Below, piece after piece: positions 1 to 9,529 of a DNA stretch of 64,000 nucleotides. The notes under the pieces were generated by a model. That model saw only the letters and a list, made by a program, of their open reading frames with translations. It did not search any database and was not told the DNA's origin. Every line of letters begins with the position of its first letter. Position 1 is the first letter of the stretch. Position numbers and translations under genes: made by a program. Origin of the DNA: Lacipirellulaceae bacterium. Lineage in GTDB: Bacteria; Planctomycetota; Planctomycetia; Pirellulales; Lacipirellulaceae. The DNA lies in the NCBI GenBank assembly GCA_040218535.1, contig JAVJRG010000012.1:496001-560000 (forward strand), given 5' to 3'.

Positions 1-1
1 G

Positions 2-2683
2 GTCCTCCGCACCGACGCCAATGGCAGCTTCGTGGAACTGGTCGCCGGTGGGCTGCGTAACTCCTATGACTTTGCCTTCAACGCCGAAGGGGAACTCTTC
101 ACTTACGATGCCGACATGGAATGGGACCGCGGTGCCCCTTGGTACCGCCCGACACGAATCAACCACGTCACCGCCGGTGCCGAAATGGGCTGGCGGAGCG
201 GTTGGGCAAAGTGGCCCAAATACTACCTCGATAGTTTGCCCCCCGCCGTGGAACTCGGCGCAGGCTCACCTACTGGCGTGGAGTTTTATGAGCACACCGC
301 GTTCCCGGAAAAATACCGCGGCGCAATGTTCGGCTGCGATTGGGCGACAGGCAAGATTTACGCGGTAACGTTCCAGCGCGATGGTGCCAGCTACCAAGGC
401 AAGCAGGAGGTCTTCCTGGAAGGCCGCCCGCTTAACGCCACCGATATTGCCGTGGGGCCTGAGGGAGCACTGTACTTCTGCACGGGAGGTCGCGGTACGG
501 ATGGCGGGGTTTATCGAGTCCGCTGGGATGCGGAAATTGCTACCGACCAGGACTTGGGAACAGGCATTGAGCGCGCGATTCGCCAGCCGCAGTTCGACGC
601 CGATTGGGCACGGGGGCGGATTGCCGGGGTGAAACGCAAACTCGGAGCGTCCTGGGGCGAGCAGCTCAACGCCATCGTGGCGAATCCGAATCGCTCGAAT
701 CGCGACCGCATTCGTGCTGTCGATCTGCTGCTCACTTTCGGCCCACGACCTAGCGACGCTTTGATTGTGCAAATGGCCGACGACCGCGAACCGGAGATCC
801 GCGCGAAAGCCGCACGGCTGATGTACGCCAGCGACGCCAAACTTGTACGCAGGCGGCTAGAAGAACTACTCGAAGACCGCGATCCGCTGGTGCGACGTTT
901 AGCTTGCGAATCGCTCATGCGACGCGGCAAACTTCCGGCTGCGGAGTTGGTTCTGCCGTTGCTTTCCGATGATGACCGGTTCGTCGCCTTCGCCGCTAGG
1001 CGTTTGTTGGAGAAGCTGCCCGTTGAAACTTGGGCTCGCGACGTGCTGACGGCACGAGACACGGGCCAGTTCCTGAACGGCTCCGTCGCCCTGCTCACGC
1101 TTGAGCGTCGAGAGGCCACCGCCAAGGCAGTCCTCGCTCGCTGCGAAGACTTACTCGCCCGAGGAGAGCCTTCACTCGACCTGCTGCGTGTCATTCAGCT
1201 CGCTTTGATCCATGGCGAGATCGACCGCAAGGACGTCCCCTCGCTGACGGACGTGATCGCTTCGATTTATCCGACGCGGGAAGCAATGATCGACCGCGAG
1301 CTTGTTCGTTTACTCGTTCATTTGCAATCGCCTGTCGCCGCTCAGAAATTCTCTGCGGAACTCGCACGCGACGATTTGCCCATCCTTGAGAAAACACAAA
1401 TCGCCGCGTATGCCGCTCGACTGCACACCGGCTGGAATCGCGACGCGAAACTCGCGCTGCTGAAATTCTATGAGCAAGCCCGAAGCCTCGAAGGGGGCTA
1501 CAGTGTGAGCGCCTACGTCGAACAGTTTGCTCGCGACTTCTTCACGCAGTTGTCGCTGGCCGAACGTCAGCATCTGCTGGCCAGTGGCGAAAAGTGGCCC
1601 GCCTCTTCGCTTTCCGTGTTGGCTAAGCTACCCAAAGAACCCGGAGCAGAAGTCCTGGAAGTCATTCGCGACCTGGACACACGTGTGGCCCCGCTCTGCA
1701 AGACAAACGACGCCCAACGTCGGTTGCGGGTGGGAATAATCGCTGTGCTTGGCCAAACGACAGACTCGGCTTCGCACGAACACTTGCAGCAGATCTACAT
1801 GACCGAGCCGAACTACCGCGAAGCGGTCGCCATGAGCCTCACGCAGAACCCCGGGGGCGAAAACTGGTCGTTCCTGGTCGACTCGTTGAAAGTCGTCGAA
1901 GGAGCACCCGCCGAGGAAGTCCTCGACGCCCTCGCCACGGTTCGCCAGCGTCCCAGCGAAGCGAAGCACTATCGATACCTGATTCTCGCAGGGCTTCGTG
2001 GCGAAACTTCGGTGGCGAAAAAGGCGTGCGAATTACTTGAGTTCTGGAGTGGTGAGTCTTCAATCGCTGCGAGCGCGAGTCTCGAAAACCAATTGGCCGG
2101 CTGGCAGGCTTGGTACGCTGCCCAGTTCCCGGACGCGCAGGCCGCACAGCTCCCCGTGGATGAAGGTCGCGACAAGTGGAGCTACGACGAACTGCTCACC
2201 TTCCTCGAGAGCGGCAGCGGCAAGAACGGCGATCAGCGACTCGGGCACGAGATCTTCAACAAAGCTCAGTGTGCCGCCTGCCATCGCGTCGGCGCGCGGG
2301 GTGAATCGATGGGGCCTGACCTAACGACGGTGTCCCGCCGTTTCCTCACCAAGGAAATCTTGGAATCGATCGTCTACCCCTCGCACGTGATCTCCGACCA
2401 ATACGCCAGCAAGCTGGTCGTGGTGAACGGCAAAACGCATGTGGGAATTGTCGCCTCCCAAGGCCGCGCCGGCGTGAAGATGCTCACCCAAAGCGGCAAG
2501 GTGCTGGAGTTCTCCCACGCCGACATCGACGAAATCGAAGCGAGCGATCAAAGCGCCATGCCCACGGGGTTGCTCAACAAGCTGACGCTTGAGGAAGTGG
2601 CGGACTTGTTTGCGTATTTGAGGGCAGGCGGAGAGACAGGCTCCACAGGTGTCGCTCGTCGCCGGGCAACGACCGAGCGCTAA
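2..2683 (+). CDS. Pirellula-type membrane-bound dehydrogenase / HEAT / heme-binding protein (5' partial)
   Basis: The reading frame is open to the left edge of the window, so the start lies upstream and about 894 residues of the C-terminal part are visible. The first ~165 residues look like the end of a glucose/sorbosone-dehydrogenase-like beta-propeller (the planctomycete 'membrane-bound dehydrogenase' domain, TIGR02604 type). Residues ~190-700 are alpha-helical HEAT-like repeats. A CAACH heme c motif lies near residue 757, followed by MGPDL, which fits the Pirellula/Verrucomicrobium heme-binding domain (TIGR02603). These proteins are normally exported and are thought to act in periplasmic oxidation, but the substrate is unknown. 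The gene converges with the MscS-type gene. Its stop is followed 2 bp later by a palindromic repeat. Family assignment is confident; function is inferred from the family only. Confidence 0.85.
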   Translation, partial: VLRTDANGSFVELVAGGLRNSYDFAFNAEGELFTYDADMEWDRGAPWYRPTRINHVTAGAEMGWRSGWAKWPKYYLDSLPPAVELGAGSPTGVEFYEHTAFPEKYRGAMFGCDWATGKIYAVTFQRDGASYQGKQEVFLEGRPLNATDIAVGPEGALYFCTGGRGTDGGVYRVRWDAEIATDQDLGTGIERAIRQPQFDADWARGRIAGVKRKLGASWGEQLNAIVANPNRSNRDRIRAVDLLLTFGPRPSDALIVQMADDREPEIRAKAARLMYASDAKLVRRRLEELLEDRDPLVRRLACESLMRRGKLPAAELVLPLLSDDDRFVAFAARRLLEKLPVETWARDVLTARDTGQFLNGSVALLTLERREATAKAVLARCEDLLARGEPSLDLLRVIQLALIHGEIDRKDVPSLTDVIASIYPTREAMIDRELVRLLVHLQSPVAAQKFSAELARDDLPILEKTQIAAYAARLHTGWNRDAKLALLKFYEQARSLEGGYSVSAYVEQFARDFFTQLSLAERQHLLASGEKWPASSLSVLAKLPKEPGAEVLEVIRDLDTRVAPLCKTNDAQRRLRVGIIAVLGQTTDSASHEHLQQIYMTEPNYREAVAMSLTQNPGGENWSFLVDSLKVVEGAPAEEVLDALATVRQRPSEAKHYRYLILAGLRGETSVAKKACELLEFWSGESSIAASASLENQLAGWQAWYAAQFPDAQAAQLPVDEGRDKWSYDELLTFLESGSGKNGDQRLGHEIFNKAQCAACHRVGARGESMGPDLTTVSRRFLTKEILESIVYPSHVISDQYASKLVVVNGKTHVGIVASQGRAGVKMLTQSGKVLEFSHADIDEIEASDQSAMPTGLLNKLTLEEVADLFAYLRAGGETGSTGVARRRATTER

Positions 2684-2685
2684 CG

Positions 2686-2711
2686 TTTCGCCGCAGTGCA
2701 TGCACCGCGCT
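2686..2711. repeat. TTTCGCCGC hairpin repeat, copy 1
   Basis: An imperfect palindrome built on CGCNGTGC-N-GCACCGCG. Near-identical copies lie at 6429-6454 and 59987-60012, with relatives at 50792-50878 and 10980-11048. All are between genes. It starts 2 bp after the stop of the dehydrogenase/heme gene and could fold in its 3' end. Confidence 0.75.
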
Positions 2712-2730
2712 GTCTCCGTAACTAATTCTC

Positions 2731-2818
2731 TCAAGGAATCGCACAAATTTCACGAATCTCGGTTGCATGATCGTGCAGATTGAGCTGAACTCGATTCGTG
2801 CGATTCATGAAATTCGTT
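2731..2818. repeat. CGCACAAATTTCACGAAT-type degenerate repeats
   Basis: Two imperfect, oppositely oriented copies of a motif like AATCGCACGAATTTCACGAAT lie at about 2738-2761 and 2790-2815. They fill the space between two convergent genes. No ORF or rho-independent terminator is obvious here. Confidence 0.45.
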
Positions 2819-2839
2819 GACAAAATATGCTGAGGAGCA

Positions 2840-5800
2840 TCAACCTCCCTGCCCATTGCTAACCCCATTCCCAGCCGCCACCGGCACCTCGCGCCCCGCC
2901 AACCGCTCGAATGCCTTCGGCACCGTTCGCAAGTGCAAGTCCGTCTGCGGGAAGGCGATCTCCAGCCCTGCCTCACGGTACTTCTTATCGATGGCCGTAT
3001 TGAGCTCGTGGATTGTATCAAGCCGCTTCTCCAGGTCCGGCAAGTAGCAGCGCAGGACCAAAATGAGAGCGCTGTCGCCGAAGCGGTCGAACACGACGAT
3101 CGGCGCCGGGTCGTCAAGGACGAGCGGGTGCTCTAAGGCTGCCTCCTTTAGCAACTGACAGGCCAATTCCGTGTCGCTGCCGTAGGCGACGCCTACTTCG
3201 ACGACAATCCGATTGGTGTGATCCGAAAGGGTCCAGTTCAAGAGCCGTTCGGTGATGAGATCCTTGTTGGGGACGACATACTCCTTGCGGTCCCAATCGA
3301 CGATTGTCGTTGACCGCATGCGGATACGATTCACCACGCCGGTGCGGTCACCCAGGGTGATGATGTCGCCGACGCGGATCGGTCGTTCGAACAGCAGAAT
3401 GATCCCCGAAATGAAATTGGCGAAAATCTCCTGCAGGCCGAAACCCAAGCCAACGCCCATCGCAGCGACCAACCACTGGATACTGTCCCAGTGGAAGCCG
3501 AGTGCCCCAAACGCCACGAAGACACCAATCGCAAGCATCACGTAACGGCAAATCGCCATGAATGCGTATCGGCTGCCGCCATCCATCGGCAAGTGTTGCA
3601 ACACGGCAAAGTCCAGTAGGGCCGGCAAGTCGCGGACGGCACCCCAGGTGACGGCGATAATCAACCCGAAGCCGAGCAACTGCCCCCAGGTAGTTCCCCC
3701 CTCAGCAAACAGAATGGGCTTCTCGGTGATGAAGGCCACCGCAGAGAGCATCTCCTCCCAGATGAACCAAGCTGCAATAACCCCTAGGGCTAGCACGACG
3801 GTCTGCACGAGCTTGTTGGTCTGCGCGCCGAGTGCTTTCAAGTCGACGACTTCTTCGGCCAGTTCCTTCGGCGGGGTCGCATTGGCATCCGCAGCGGCGG
3901 CTTGCTGCTCGCGTCGTTTACGGGCCGTCTCCATGGCCAGCTTGCGGCGCGTCGTGAGGATCCACCGCCGGGTGACGCCTCCGATCACTAGCAGCGCGAA
4001 CACAAGAGCCACACTCTCCAGCAATCGTACCGCCATGTGCTGGGCAGTGTAGTAATAGCCCATCGTCGCCAGTACCGCCAAGAAGACCGGTAGCAGCACC
4101 AACACAGGCCCCCACAGCTTATGCAACATCGCCAGCCACGACTTGTCTGACCGTTTCATTGCCAAGAGCAGCGGGCTGCCGCTGGCCAGCAAGACGCGTC
4201 GGAGAACAAATGCAAGCAGCAGCATCACGATGATGAACAGCACGCGCCCGAGTGACGAACTCCAGAGCGGCTCGATGCGCTGTCGCTCCAAACCGACCAA
4301 CCACAATACCAACGGCAAACCCGCCCAAGTGAGCCAACGAAGATTGCGACGGGCCTGGGTCAAACATTCCGCCGGCCACTGAAAGTGCGCATCGGCGAGT
4401 CCCCCCGCACGACAGAGTTGCCGGACGAACTCGAGCAGAAACAAACAGACCGCCACAAACCGTAAACCGTGCGATAGCGTGTGCACGAACTCCGATTCGT
4501 CGGTTGGCCGGTCCATCCACCAGCCGAGAAACCAGAGCAGAATCGGCCAGGGCAGCGAAGTGACCAGGGTCAGCCACAGCGCACGGAGCGTCAGCCAAAA
4601 GTCGGTTGATGTGCTCTTTGACGCCTGCTTGCCGATTTCCGAGAGCAACCGCCGCGAGCGCTGCTGTGCCGCCAGGAGGATTCCCAAGGCGAGGACGAAC
4701 AATCCGACCTGATAAGAATGTTCGCGAGCCGTCTTCAGCGTCATCCGAGCCGCATCGGCCCAATGCCTCGGGTCAAGGCTCCAGAGGGCCGCGTCCACGG
4801 CAGGACGAATGTCAGTTGTGCTCAAAGGAAAACTGCTGCGAATCCACAGCACGCGTTCGGCAATGAAGCCCGCGTAGTTCTCGGTCAACTCAATCAGTTC
4901 CGCTTCCTCAACGCTTAACTCGGCGAGCAGGCGCGAGTATTCCTCGTAGTCGGAAATCAGGTCGTCGAGATATTCTCGCTCCATTTTCAGCAGCTCTCCG
5001 ATTTCCGCCGCCGCTGATTCTCCGACGCGACCGGTTCGCATGTTCTCAGGCAGTTGCTCAACGACCTTTTGGACCTGTTCTTCACGATCGACGCCTGCCA
5101 GATCGCTACTTTGGTCGTTCAGTTCGTACTGTCTGAAAACCACATCTGCGGCCACGGCCTGGCGGGCGGACCGCCGGAGCTTGACTTCGTCCAGGTCTGG
5201 CAGCATCGCTTGCTGCTTCCGCAGCAACTGGCCCATCCCTTCAGAAAGCCCGGTCCCTTCGGCCCGTTCTTGGCTCCGGGTGAACTCGGTCTTGATCGCC
5301 AGTTTCTGATTGGCAATCTCCTGCTTCTGTGCCGTTAGATCGTCGATGTTCTTGAGGACTGTTCTTCGCAGATCGGCGAGTGCGACGTTCCGTTCGGCCA
5401 GTTCGGCTATCGGTGGTAGGCGTTTCTTCTTCGCTTCCCGCGCCGCAGCGTTCGCTTGAGCGGTCGCATCCGCTTGACGGCGGGTGGCGATCGCCTCGCG
5501 CAGTTTCGTAAGTTGTTTCTCTTGGGCAGCCAGTTTGCGAGCGGTGACGTCTTGTTTCAGTTTCAACGCTTCGCTGCCGGTGCTATAGAGCTGCTGCTGG
5601 GCCTGCATCAGTGAGAGCGAAGCTGTCAGTGATTGCCTCCTGGCACGCAGTTTCGTTTCTTCCGCGAGTGCCACAGCATCCGCCGCAGCCGCGCTCGGCG
5701 CAGACTCCAACATGTCGTTGAGCTCTTCCAACTCCTCACGCACCTTGGCCATCAACTCAGGCAATTCCGCCAGCCGCGTCGTACGTTCCGCAGGCTCTGA

Positions 5801-6349
5801 CTGTGACTTGGTGTAGTTTTCGGTCGTCTTCTTGACCAACTGCTCTAATTCGAGTGCCTCGCGTTCCAGGGACTCGAGCTCGGCATCCGGCGAGATGTCC
5901 GTCTGCTTCGGCAAAGGTTCGCTCAGTTGCTCTCGAAACAACTTGGTATTTTGCGGAAGCTTCTTAAGTTTCTCTTCGAGCTTCGCCCGTTCTTCGCTCT
6001 GCTGCTCGGCAAGCGTGAGCGATTCCAAAGCCGCCTGATAAGCCGCGGTCGCCCGGCCCATTTTGGTCTCATCCAGCCCCGCTGATTCTAGGAGCTTGAG
6101 CCGCTCAGTCACTTGCTCGACGGTCAGCTCCGCAGTCGATTTGCTCGGAGTGGAAGCTTCCTCTTCAGCCTCGGGCGACTCGACGTTTTCGGCCTTCTCC
6201 GTAGCCTCGCCCTTTGATTCCGCTGCGTTCTCGCCACGCAGCGGATTGGCCCCTTGTTGGGCGTGGCTCGACGGCAACGCAGCCGGCACTAGGCCCAGAA
6301 CAACGAGAGCGATCCAGCAGCGTGAGAATAAAGAGCGTTTTTGAACCAT
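2840..6349 (-). CDS. Large MscS-family (MscK/KefA-like) mechanosensitive channel
   Basis: About 1169 residues. An upstream in-frame start would add 86 residues without a signal sequence. I chose the ATG at 6349 because it gives a clear Sec signal peptide (MVQKRSLFSRCWIALVVLG... ending SSHAQ). Residues ~40-500 are a long Glu/Lys/Ala-rich periplasmic coiled coil. Several membrane segments follow from ~550 to ~980. The C-terminal ~250 residues hold the MscS pore and beta domain, with the Gly/Ala-rich pore helix (VAAMGVGLGFGLQEIFANF), FERPIRVGDII, and VVPNKDLIT. Such channels release solutes on hypo-osmotic shock, and the long periplasmic part resembles MscK. It appears to be transcribed alone; a palindromic repeat lies in its upstream region. 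Confidence 0.9.
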   Translation of the reverse strand: MVQKRSLFSRCWIALVVLGLVPAALPSSHAQQGANPLRGENAAESKGEATEKAENVESPEAEEEASTPSKSTAELTVEQVTERLKLLESAGLDETKMGRATAAYQAALESLTLAEQQSEERAKLEEKLKKLPQNTKLFREQLSEPLPKQTDISPDAELESLEREALELEQLVKKTTENYTKSQSEPAERTTRLAELPELMAKVREELEELNDMLESAPSAAAADAVALAEETKLRARRQSLTASLSLMQAQQQLYSTGSEALKLKQDVTARKLAAQEKQLTKLREAIATRRQADATAQANAAAREAKKKRLPPIAELAERNVALADLRRTVLKNIDDLTAQKQEIANQKLAIKTEFTRSQERAEGTGLSEGMGQLLRKQQAMLPDLDEVKLRRSARQAVAADVVFRQYELNDQSSDLAGVDREEQVQKVVEQLPENMRTGRVGESAAAEIGELLKMEREYLDDLISDYEEYSRLLAELSVEEAELIELTENYAGFIAERVLWIRSSFPLSTTDIRPAVDAALWSLDPRHWADAARMTLKTAREHSYQVGLFVLALGILLAAQQRSRRLLSEIGKQASKSTSTDFWLTLRALWLTLVTSLPWPILLWFLGWWMDRPTDESEFVHTLSHGLRFVAVCLFLLEFVRQLCRAGGLADAHFQWPAECLTQARRNLRWLTWAGLPLVLWLVGLERQRIEPLWSSSLGRVLFIIVMLLLAFVLRRVLLASGSPLLLAMKRSDKSWLAMLHKLWGPVLVLLPVFLAVLATMGYYYTAQHMAVRLLESVALVFALLVIGGVTRRWILTTRRKLAMETARKRREQQAAAADANATPPKELAEEVVDLKALGAQTNKLVQTVVLALGVIAAWFIWEEMLSAVAFITEKPILFAEGGTTWGQLLGFGLIIAVTWGAVRDLPALLDFAVLQHLPMDGGSRYAFMAICRYVMLAIGVFVAFGALGFHWDSIQWLVAAMGVGLGFGLQEIFANFISGIILLFERPIRVGDIITLGDRTGVVNRIRMRSTTIVDWDRKEYVVPNKDLITERLLNWTLSDHTNRIVVEVGVAYGSDTELACQLLKEAALEHPLVLDDPAPIVVFDRFGDSALILVLRCYLPDLEKRLDTIHELNTAIDKKYREAGLEIAFPQTDLHLRTVPKAFERLAGREVPVAAGNGVSNGQGG

Positions 6350-6428
6350 CAGAAATTCCAATGACACTGAGTTTGCGTAGCGTGTGTCTCGAAGAAGGGC
6401 ATCTCGAAACAGGCACGATGAAACCAAG

Positions 6429-6454
6429 TTTCGCCGCGGTGCTTGCACCGCGCT
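6429..6454. repeat. TTTCGCCGC hairpin repeat, copy 2
   Basis: An almost perfect palindrome, CGCGGTGC-TT-GCACCGCG, between the rplU terminator and the mechanosensitive channel gene. It lies in the channel's upstream region and matches the copies at 2686 and 59987. Confidence 0.75.
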
Positions 6455-6575
6455 GAGGCGAGAATGTGGCGGGACCTCATTCTTGAGGCTATGGTGAGAG
6501 CTTCTGCATCGAAAATGCTCTGCTCTAATTATTGGACACCGACACAAGCGAGCATCGCAAGAGTGGACCGCGCAT

Positions 6576-6603
6576 AAAAAACCGTCGAGCTGAAGCTCGA
6601 CGG
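6576..6603 (-). terminator. Rho-independent terminator of rplU
   Basis: A 9-bp stem (CCGTCGAGC/GCTCGACGG) with a 4-nt loop, followed on the minus strand by six T. It lies about 30 bp after the rplU stop. Confidence 0.85.
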
Positions 6604-6635
6604 CCAAGGTTCTTCTCGTAAGATCGACGAAGTGC

Positions 6636-6950
6636 TCACGAACTGATCTTGTTGATCTTCACCTTCGTATACATGCTGCGGTGGCCGGTCTTGCGACGGC
6701 TGTTTTTGCGTCGACGGATCTTCTGTACCACCAGCTTCGGGCCCTGCTCGGGACCTACCACTTCTGCCGTGACGCTCGCGCCATCAACGGTGGGCGTGCC
6801 CAGCTTCAAGTCGCCGGAGCCGTCACTGACGGCCAACACCTTCTCAAAGGTGAATGTCTCACCTGCGGCGATGTCACGGTAATCGACCGTAACTTCTTGT
6901 CCTTCTTCCACTTTGTGCTGGCGGCCGCCATCGGCGATGATTGCGTACAT
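6636..6950 (-). CDS. rplU: 50S ribosomal protein L21
   Basis: A 104-residue protein, the usual L21 length, starting MYAIIADGGRQHKV. The conserved C-terminal basic segment (KIRRRKNSRRKTGHR) contacts 23S rRNA. Longer in-frame extensions up to 7109 have no family support, so the ATG at 6950 was chosen. A strong terminator follows directly. L27 (rpmA), which is the usual neighbour in many bacteria, is not beside it or anywhere else in the window. Confidence 0.97.
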   Translation of the reverse strand: MYAIIADGGRQHKVEEGQEVTVDYRDIAAGETFTFEKVLAVSDGSGDLKLGTPTVDGASVTAEVVGPEQGPKLVVQKIRRRKNSRRKTGHRSMYTKVKINKISS

Positions 6951-6991
6951 GATAGTCGTGATTCGTAATGGGGGACTGGTAACTGAATAGC

Positions 6992-7016
6992 TAGCCGCGG
7001 TGCTACGCACTGCGGG
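6992..7016. repeat. TAGCCGCGGTGCTACGCAC repeat, copy 1
   Basis: An imperfect palindrome (GTGC-TA-CGCAC core) upstream of rplU. A closely related copy is at 15676-15700, and an inverted relative (CCGCGGCTAG) is at 15771-15790. Confidence 0.6.
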
Positions 7017-7130
7017 AAACTGGAACCCTTCTTTCATGCCAAAGGTTCGTACATAGTTTCGAGCCCCATAGAATAGCAATTTCTCGCCGCCTGTCGAGGG
7101 GGCGAACAACCGACGCCCAGCGAGACTTGC

Positions 7131-7988
7131 CTATTTTGTGGTGAACTGCGTGCGGGCGATTTCCTGCCCGTGGCCCTCGCCGGAGCCGTCTGAAAGCGTC
7201 AGAGCAGCGGATACTGGGCCTGAATCTTCCGCAAAAAGTGCTTCAGGGACTGGGGCCAGAAGCGCGTGGCTTCCCGAGGATTCCTGCAAAGTGCCGGCAA
7301 ATGTCCATTGATCCTCAGCAGCGATTAGCCAGAGCTGATACTCTTGGCCTTGGGGCGGCTTGGGAAGGCCTACCGCGTGGAAGTGCAGTTTTCGAGAAGG
7401 CACATCCCAGGTCAGCATCGCTGCCAGACCGGGCCGCTGCGGCGACTCAAATGCTGCACTTCGTAGCCCCCCTGTTCCAGCCAGTCGCTGGGCGGACTGC
7501 ATCACGCTTGCCAATTCTTCTGCCGCCTGTTGTCGTTTGTCTAAAGCCGCCTGATCAACGCGATTCTCAGCGCTGCGCTCCATCAGCGTCGAAGTGACAA
7601 TTCCCCCAACTGCAACGCCGACGAGCGTCGCGGCCCAGAGCATGCCGCGTGACCATGTGGCTCCCTCGGTTTTCTGAGAGGCAACTTCCTGAGGTTGATC
7701 GAGTGCTTCAGACATGCCAAAGGCTATTGTCGGAGGCGGGGACTCTAGGGGCGCTGAACTTGACTGCTTTTTTGGCAGCGACGCCATCAGCCGCGTTCGC
7801 ATTCCCTCGGGCGGTGCAACAGGCTGAACGGTTTCCGCTAGTAGGGAGAAGGCGGCTTGCGAGTGATTGTAGGCCTTCTGGCAATCGTTGCACTGAGACA
7901 AATGCGCATCGATAGCCGCTTGCTGCTCGCTTGGCAGTTCACCAAGCAAGGCATCATTCAACAGCGGTTGGCATTGGTCGCAGTTCAT
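7131..7988 (-). CDS. Zinc-finger / RskA-type anti-sigma factor
   Basis: A 285-residue protein. Residues ~1-45 form a zinc-finger anti-sigma domain (MNCDQCQ..., then HLSQCNDCQ, giving H-x3-C-x2-C). A single membrane segment (LWAATLVGVAVGGIVTSTL) lies near residue ~125. The C-terminal ~130 residues match the anti-sigma-K factor RskA domain (GQEYQLWLIAAED...). It should hold the adjacent ECF sigma factor at the membrane until a signal releases it. A TTG at 8045 would add 19 residues; I prefer the ATG at 7988 because it begins exactly at the zinc-finger domain. It is the third gene of a minus-strand operon. Confidence 0.88.
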   Translation of the reverse strand: MNCDQCQPLLNDALLGELPSEQQAAIDAHLSQCNDCQKAYNHSQAAFSLLAETVQPVAPPEGMRTRLMASLPKKQSSSAPLESPPPTIAFGMSEALDQPQEVASQKTEGATWSRGMLWAATLVGVAVGGIVTSTLMERSAENRVDQAALDKRQQAAEELASVMQSAQRLAGTGGLRSAAFESPQRPGLAAMLTWDVPSRKLHFHAVGLPKPPQGQEYQLWLIAAEDQWTFAGTLQESSGSHALLAPVPEALFAEDSGPVSAALTLSDGSGEGHGQEIARTQFTTK

Positions 7989-8048
7989 GAGTTTAAGTGG
8001 CCACGTCACCGGAACGTCGTCGCTCGCAACGTTTTCTTCACTCAATCA

Positions 8049-8070
8049 AGACCACCGTCTAGCGACGGTG
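8049..8070. repeat. Small palindrome between sigma and anti-sigma genes
   Basis: CCACCGTC-TAGC-GACGGTGG is a perfect 8-bp-arm hairpin in the gap between the sigma and anti-sigma genes. It lacks a T run, so it is more likely a REP-like element or an mRNA processing/stability hairpin than a terminator. Confidence 0.6.
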
Positions 8071-8096
8071 GCCTCGCCCTTCTTTCTCTCTACTCT

Positions 8097-8759
8097 CTAC
8101 TCTCTCAATGTCCCCGCTTCGTGAGCAGCTACTGCGGAGCGTAGTTTCTCCAAACCCGTACGGATATGCGTTTTCACCGTCCCTAGTGGCAGTTGCAAAT
8201 GATCAGCAATCTGCTGCTGTGTTAATCCTTCAAAGTAGGCCGCTTCGAGGCAAGCTCGCTGATCCTCCCCCAAACTGTGAAGCACCTCGTGAACGAAACT
8301 CATCGTTTCATTCTCTACCGCCGTCTGCTGAGGGCCCTTCACCGGCGAAGGCCCCGAGGCCAGCCGTCCCGCCTCGGCACTGTATTCCGCCTCGTGGGTC
8401 GATCGCGTGGATTCCGATCTAATCCGATCAATCGAACGGCTCCGAGCCAGGGTTGTAAAATAGGTACGGACCCGACCCCGCTCTGGATTGAATCGATCTG
8501 CCCGACGCCAAATTTCATAAAAAACATCGGATAGAACAGCTTGCGCTTCGGCGGGACGCCGCAGAATCTTGAGGCATAATCCGTACAAGTGGCCCGAGTA
8601 GCGGTCGTATAGCTCACCGAGGGCAGCTTCTTCGCCCTGAGCGACCTGGCTCATGAGTTCCGCATCGCTGACCCTCGCCGGCTCCGCTTGCGGGCCTGTG
8701 GAACCCGAACCGCCTGTCGCGGGGGAGTCCTTGGCTAGTAATGGCTCACTGCTGCTCAT
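8097..8759 (-). CDS. ECF sigma-70 family RNA polymerase sigma factor
   Basis: A 220-residue protein. Region 2 spans roughly residues 45-110 (LYDRYSGHLYGLCLKI, VFYEIWRRADRF, RVRTYFTTLARSRSIDRIR). Region 4 is at the C terminus (SLGEDQRACLEAAYFEGLTQ..., LPLGTVKTHIRTGLEKLR helix-turn-helix). The start at 8759 overlaps the stop of the upstream gene as ATGA, which indicates translational coupling. It pairs with the RskA-like anti-sigma gene downstream. The Ser/Gly/Pro-rich N-terminal 40 residues are not part of the domain. Confidence 0.93.
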   Translation of the reverse strand: MSSSEPLLAKDSPATGGSGSTGPQAEPARVSDAELMSQVAQGEEAALGELYDRYSGHLYGLCLKILRRPAEAQAVLSDVFYEIWRRADRFNPERGRVRTYFTTLARSRSIDRIRSESTRSTHEAEYSAEAGRLASGPSPVKGPQQTAVENETMSFVHEVLHSLGEDQRACLEAAYFEGLTQQQIADHLQLPLGTVKTHIRTGLEKLRSAVAAHEAGTLRE

Positions 8760-9370
8760 ACGCCAGGCCCCCGAGGTCGAGGCGGGCTGAGCGGAGGCGA
8801 AATTCTTGAGACCCCATCGGTCATCCAACAATCTTTCAATTCGCTGATCGCGTTGGGGACACCAACTGCCGGTGCGCCCGTCTGCCGCGAAAGGAGAAAT
8901 CGAAAGGCAAAAGGCTCCCCTTCGTGCGTCATCAGGGTGACAAGAACGGCAGCGAATCGATCTCGCGTAATTGCTTCGCCGACCAGAAACGACTTGGCAT
9001 CAATAAGCGGTCGATAGCCGGGCCCGGCCACCATGGCGGCAAAGCGCTCCAGCGGTCCAGTCACGACGCGATTCGAGGGAGAAGCCAGCGCGAAGCAGTT
9101 CGCGATCGCCGTGGGGTTCGTACTGCTTTCAACGAGTGCTTCCATCTGAAGCTGCACTACTTCCCGCGGTGACCAATCAGGATTGGGCGTCACGGTTGCG
9201 TTGTCGGGAAGCTCAATCGAAGACGTTTCCGTCGAAGGTTCTTCCGCGCTGCTCCGGCCGTCACCTCCTGAACCGAACAGGCTCACAAGCACAGCCCCCA
9301 ATAAGACGCCACCCCCGAAACCAACCAAGGCATTGAAGGAAGAACGGGATCTCGCAGGTTGATCAGACAT
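8756..9370 (-). CDS. Membrane-anchored DUF4864-like protein
   Basis: A 204-residue protein with one N-terminal membrane anchor (SFNALVGFGGGVLLGAVLVS). The C-terminal half, with VVQLQMEALVES, CFALASPSNR, LERFAAMVAGPGYRPL, has the spacing typical of DUF4864. Function is not known. It is the first gene of the sigma/anti-sigma operon, so it may take part in sensing. The 4-bp overlap with the sigma gene indicates co-translation. The start at 9370 was chosen over the codon at 9400 because it places the membrane anchor normally. Confidence 0.65.
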   Translation of the reverse strand: MSDQPARSRSSFNALVGFGGGVLLGAVLVSLFGSGGDGRSSAEEPSTETSSIELPDNATVTPNPDWSPREVVQLQMEALVESSTNPTAIANCFALASPSNRVVTGPLERFAAMVAGPGYRPLIDAKSFLVGEAITRDRFAAVLVTLMTHEGEPFAFRFLLSRQTGAPAVGVPNAISELKDCWMTDGVSRISPPLSPPRPRGPGV

Positions 9371-9529
9371 CAAGAAAGCTCGGTGGAAGCATTGGGGCAT
9401 CTTGCACGTTAGAACGCGACCGAGCGAGGGTCAAGACGCACAATCCAGCCAAATAAGCGTGGTTCTCTTTTTGATTTTTTCATAAATCTAAACGCGATTT
9501 TCAATCGTAACCTCACCGGCCCATGCGCT

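Noticed and set aside
266-772. Long minus-strand open frame opposite the dehydrogenase/heme gene
   Set aside because: It lies wholly inside a well-supported coding gene, has an antisense-like composition and no recognisable domain.
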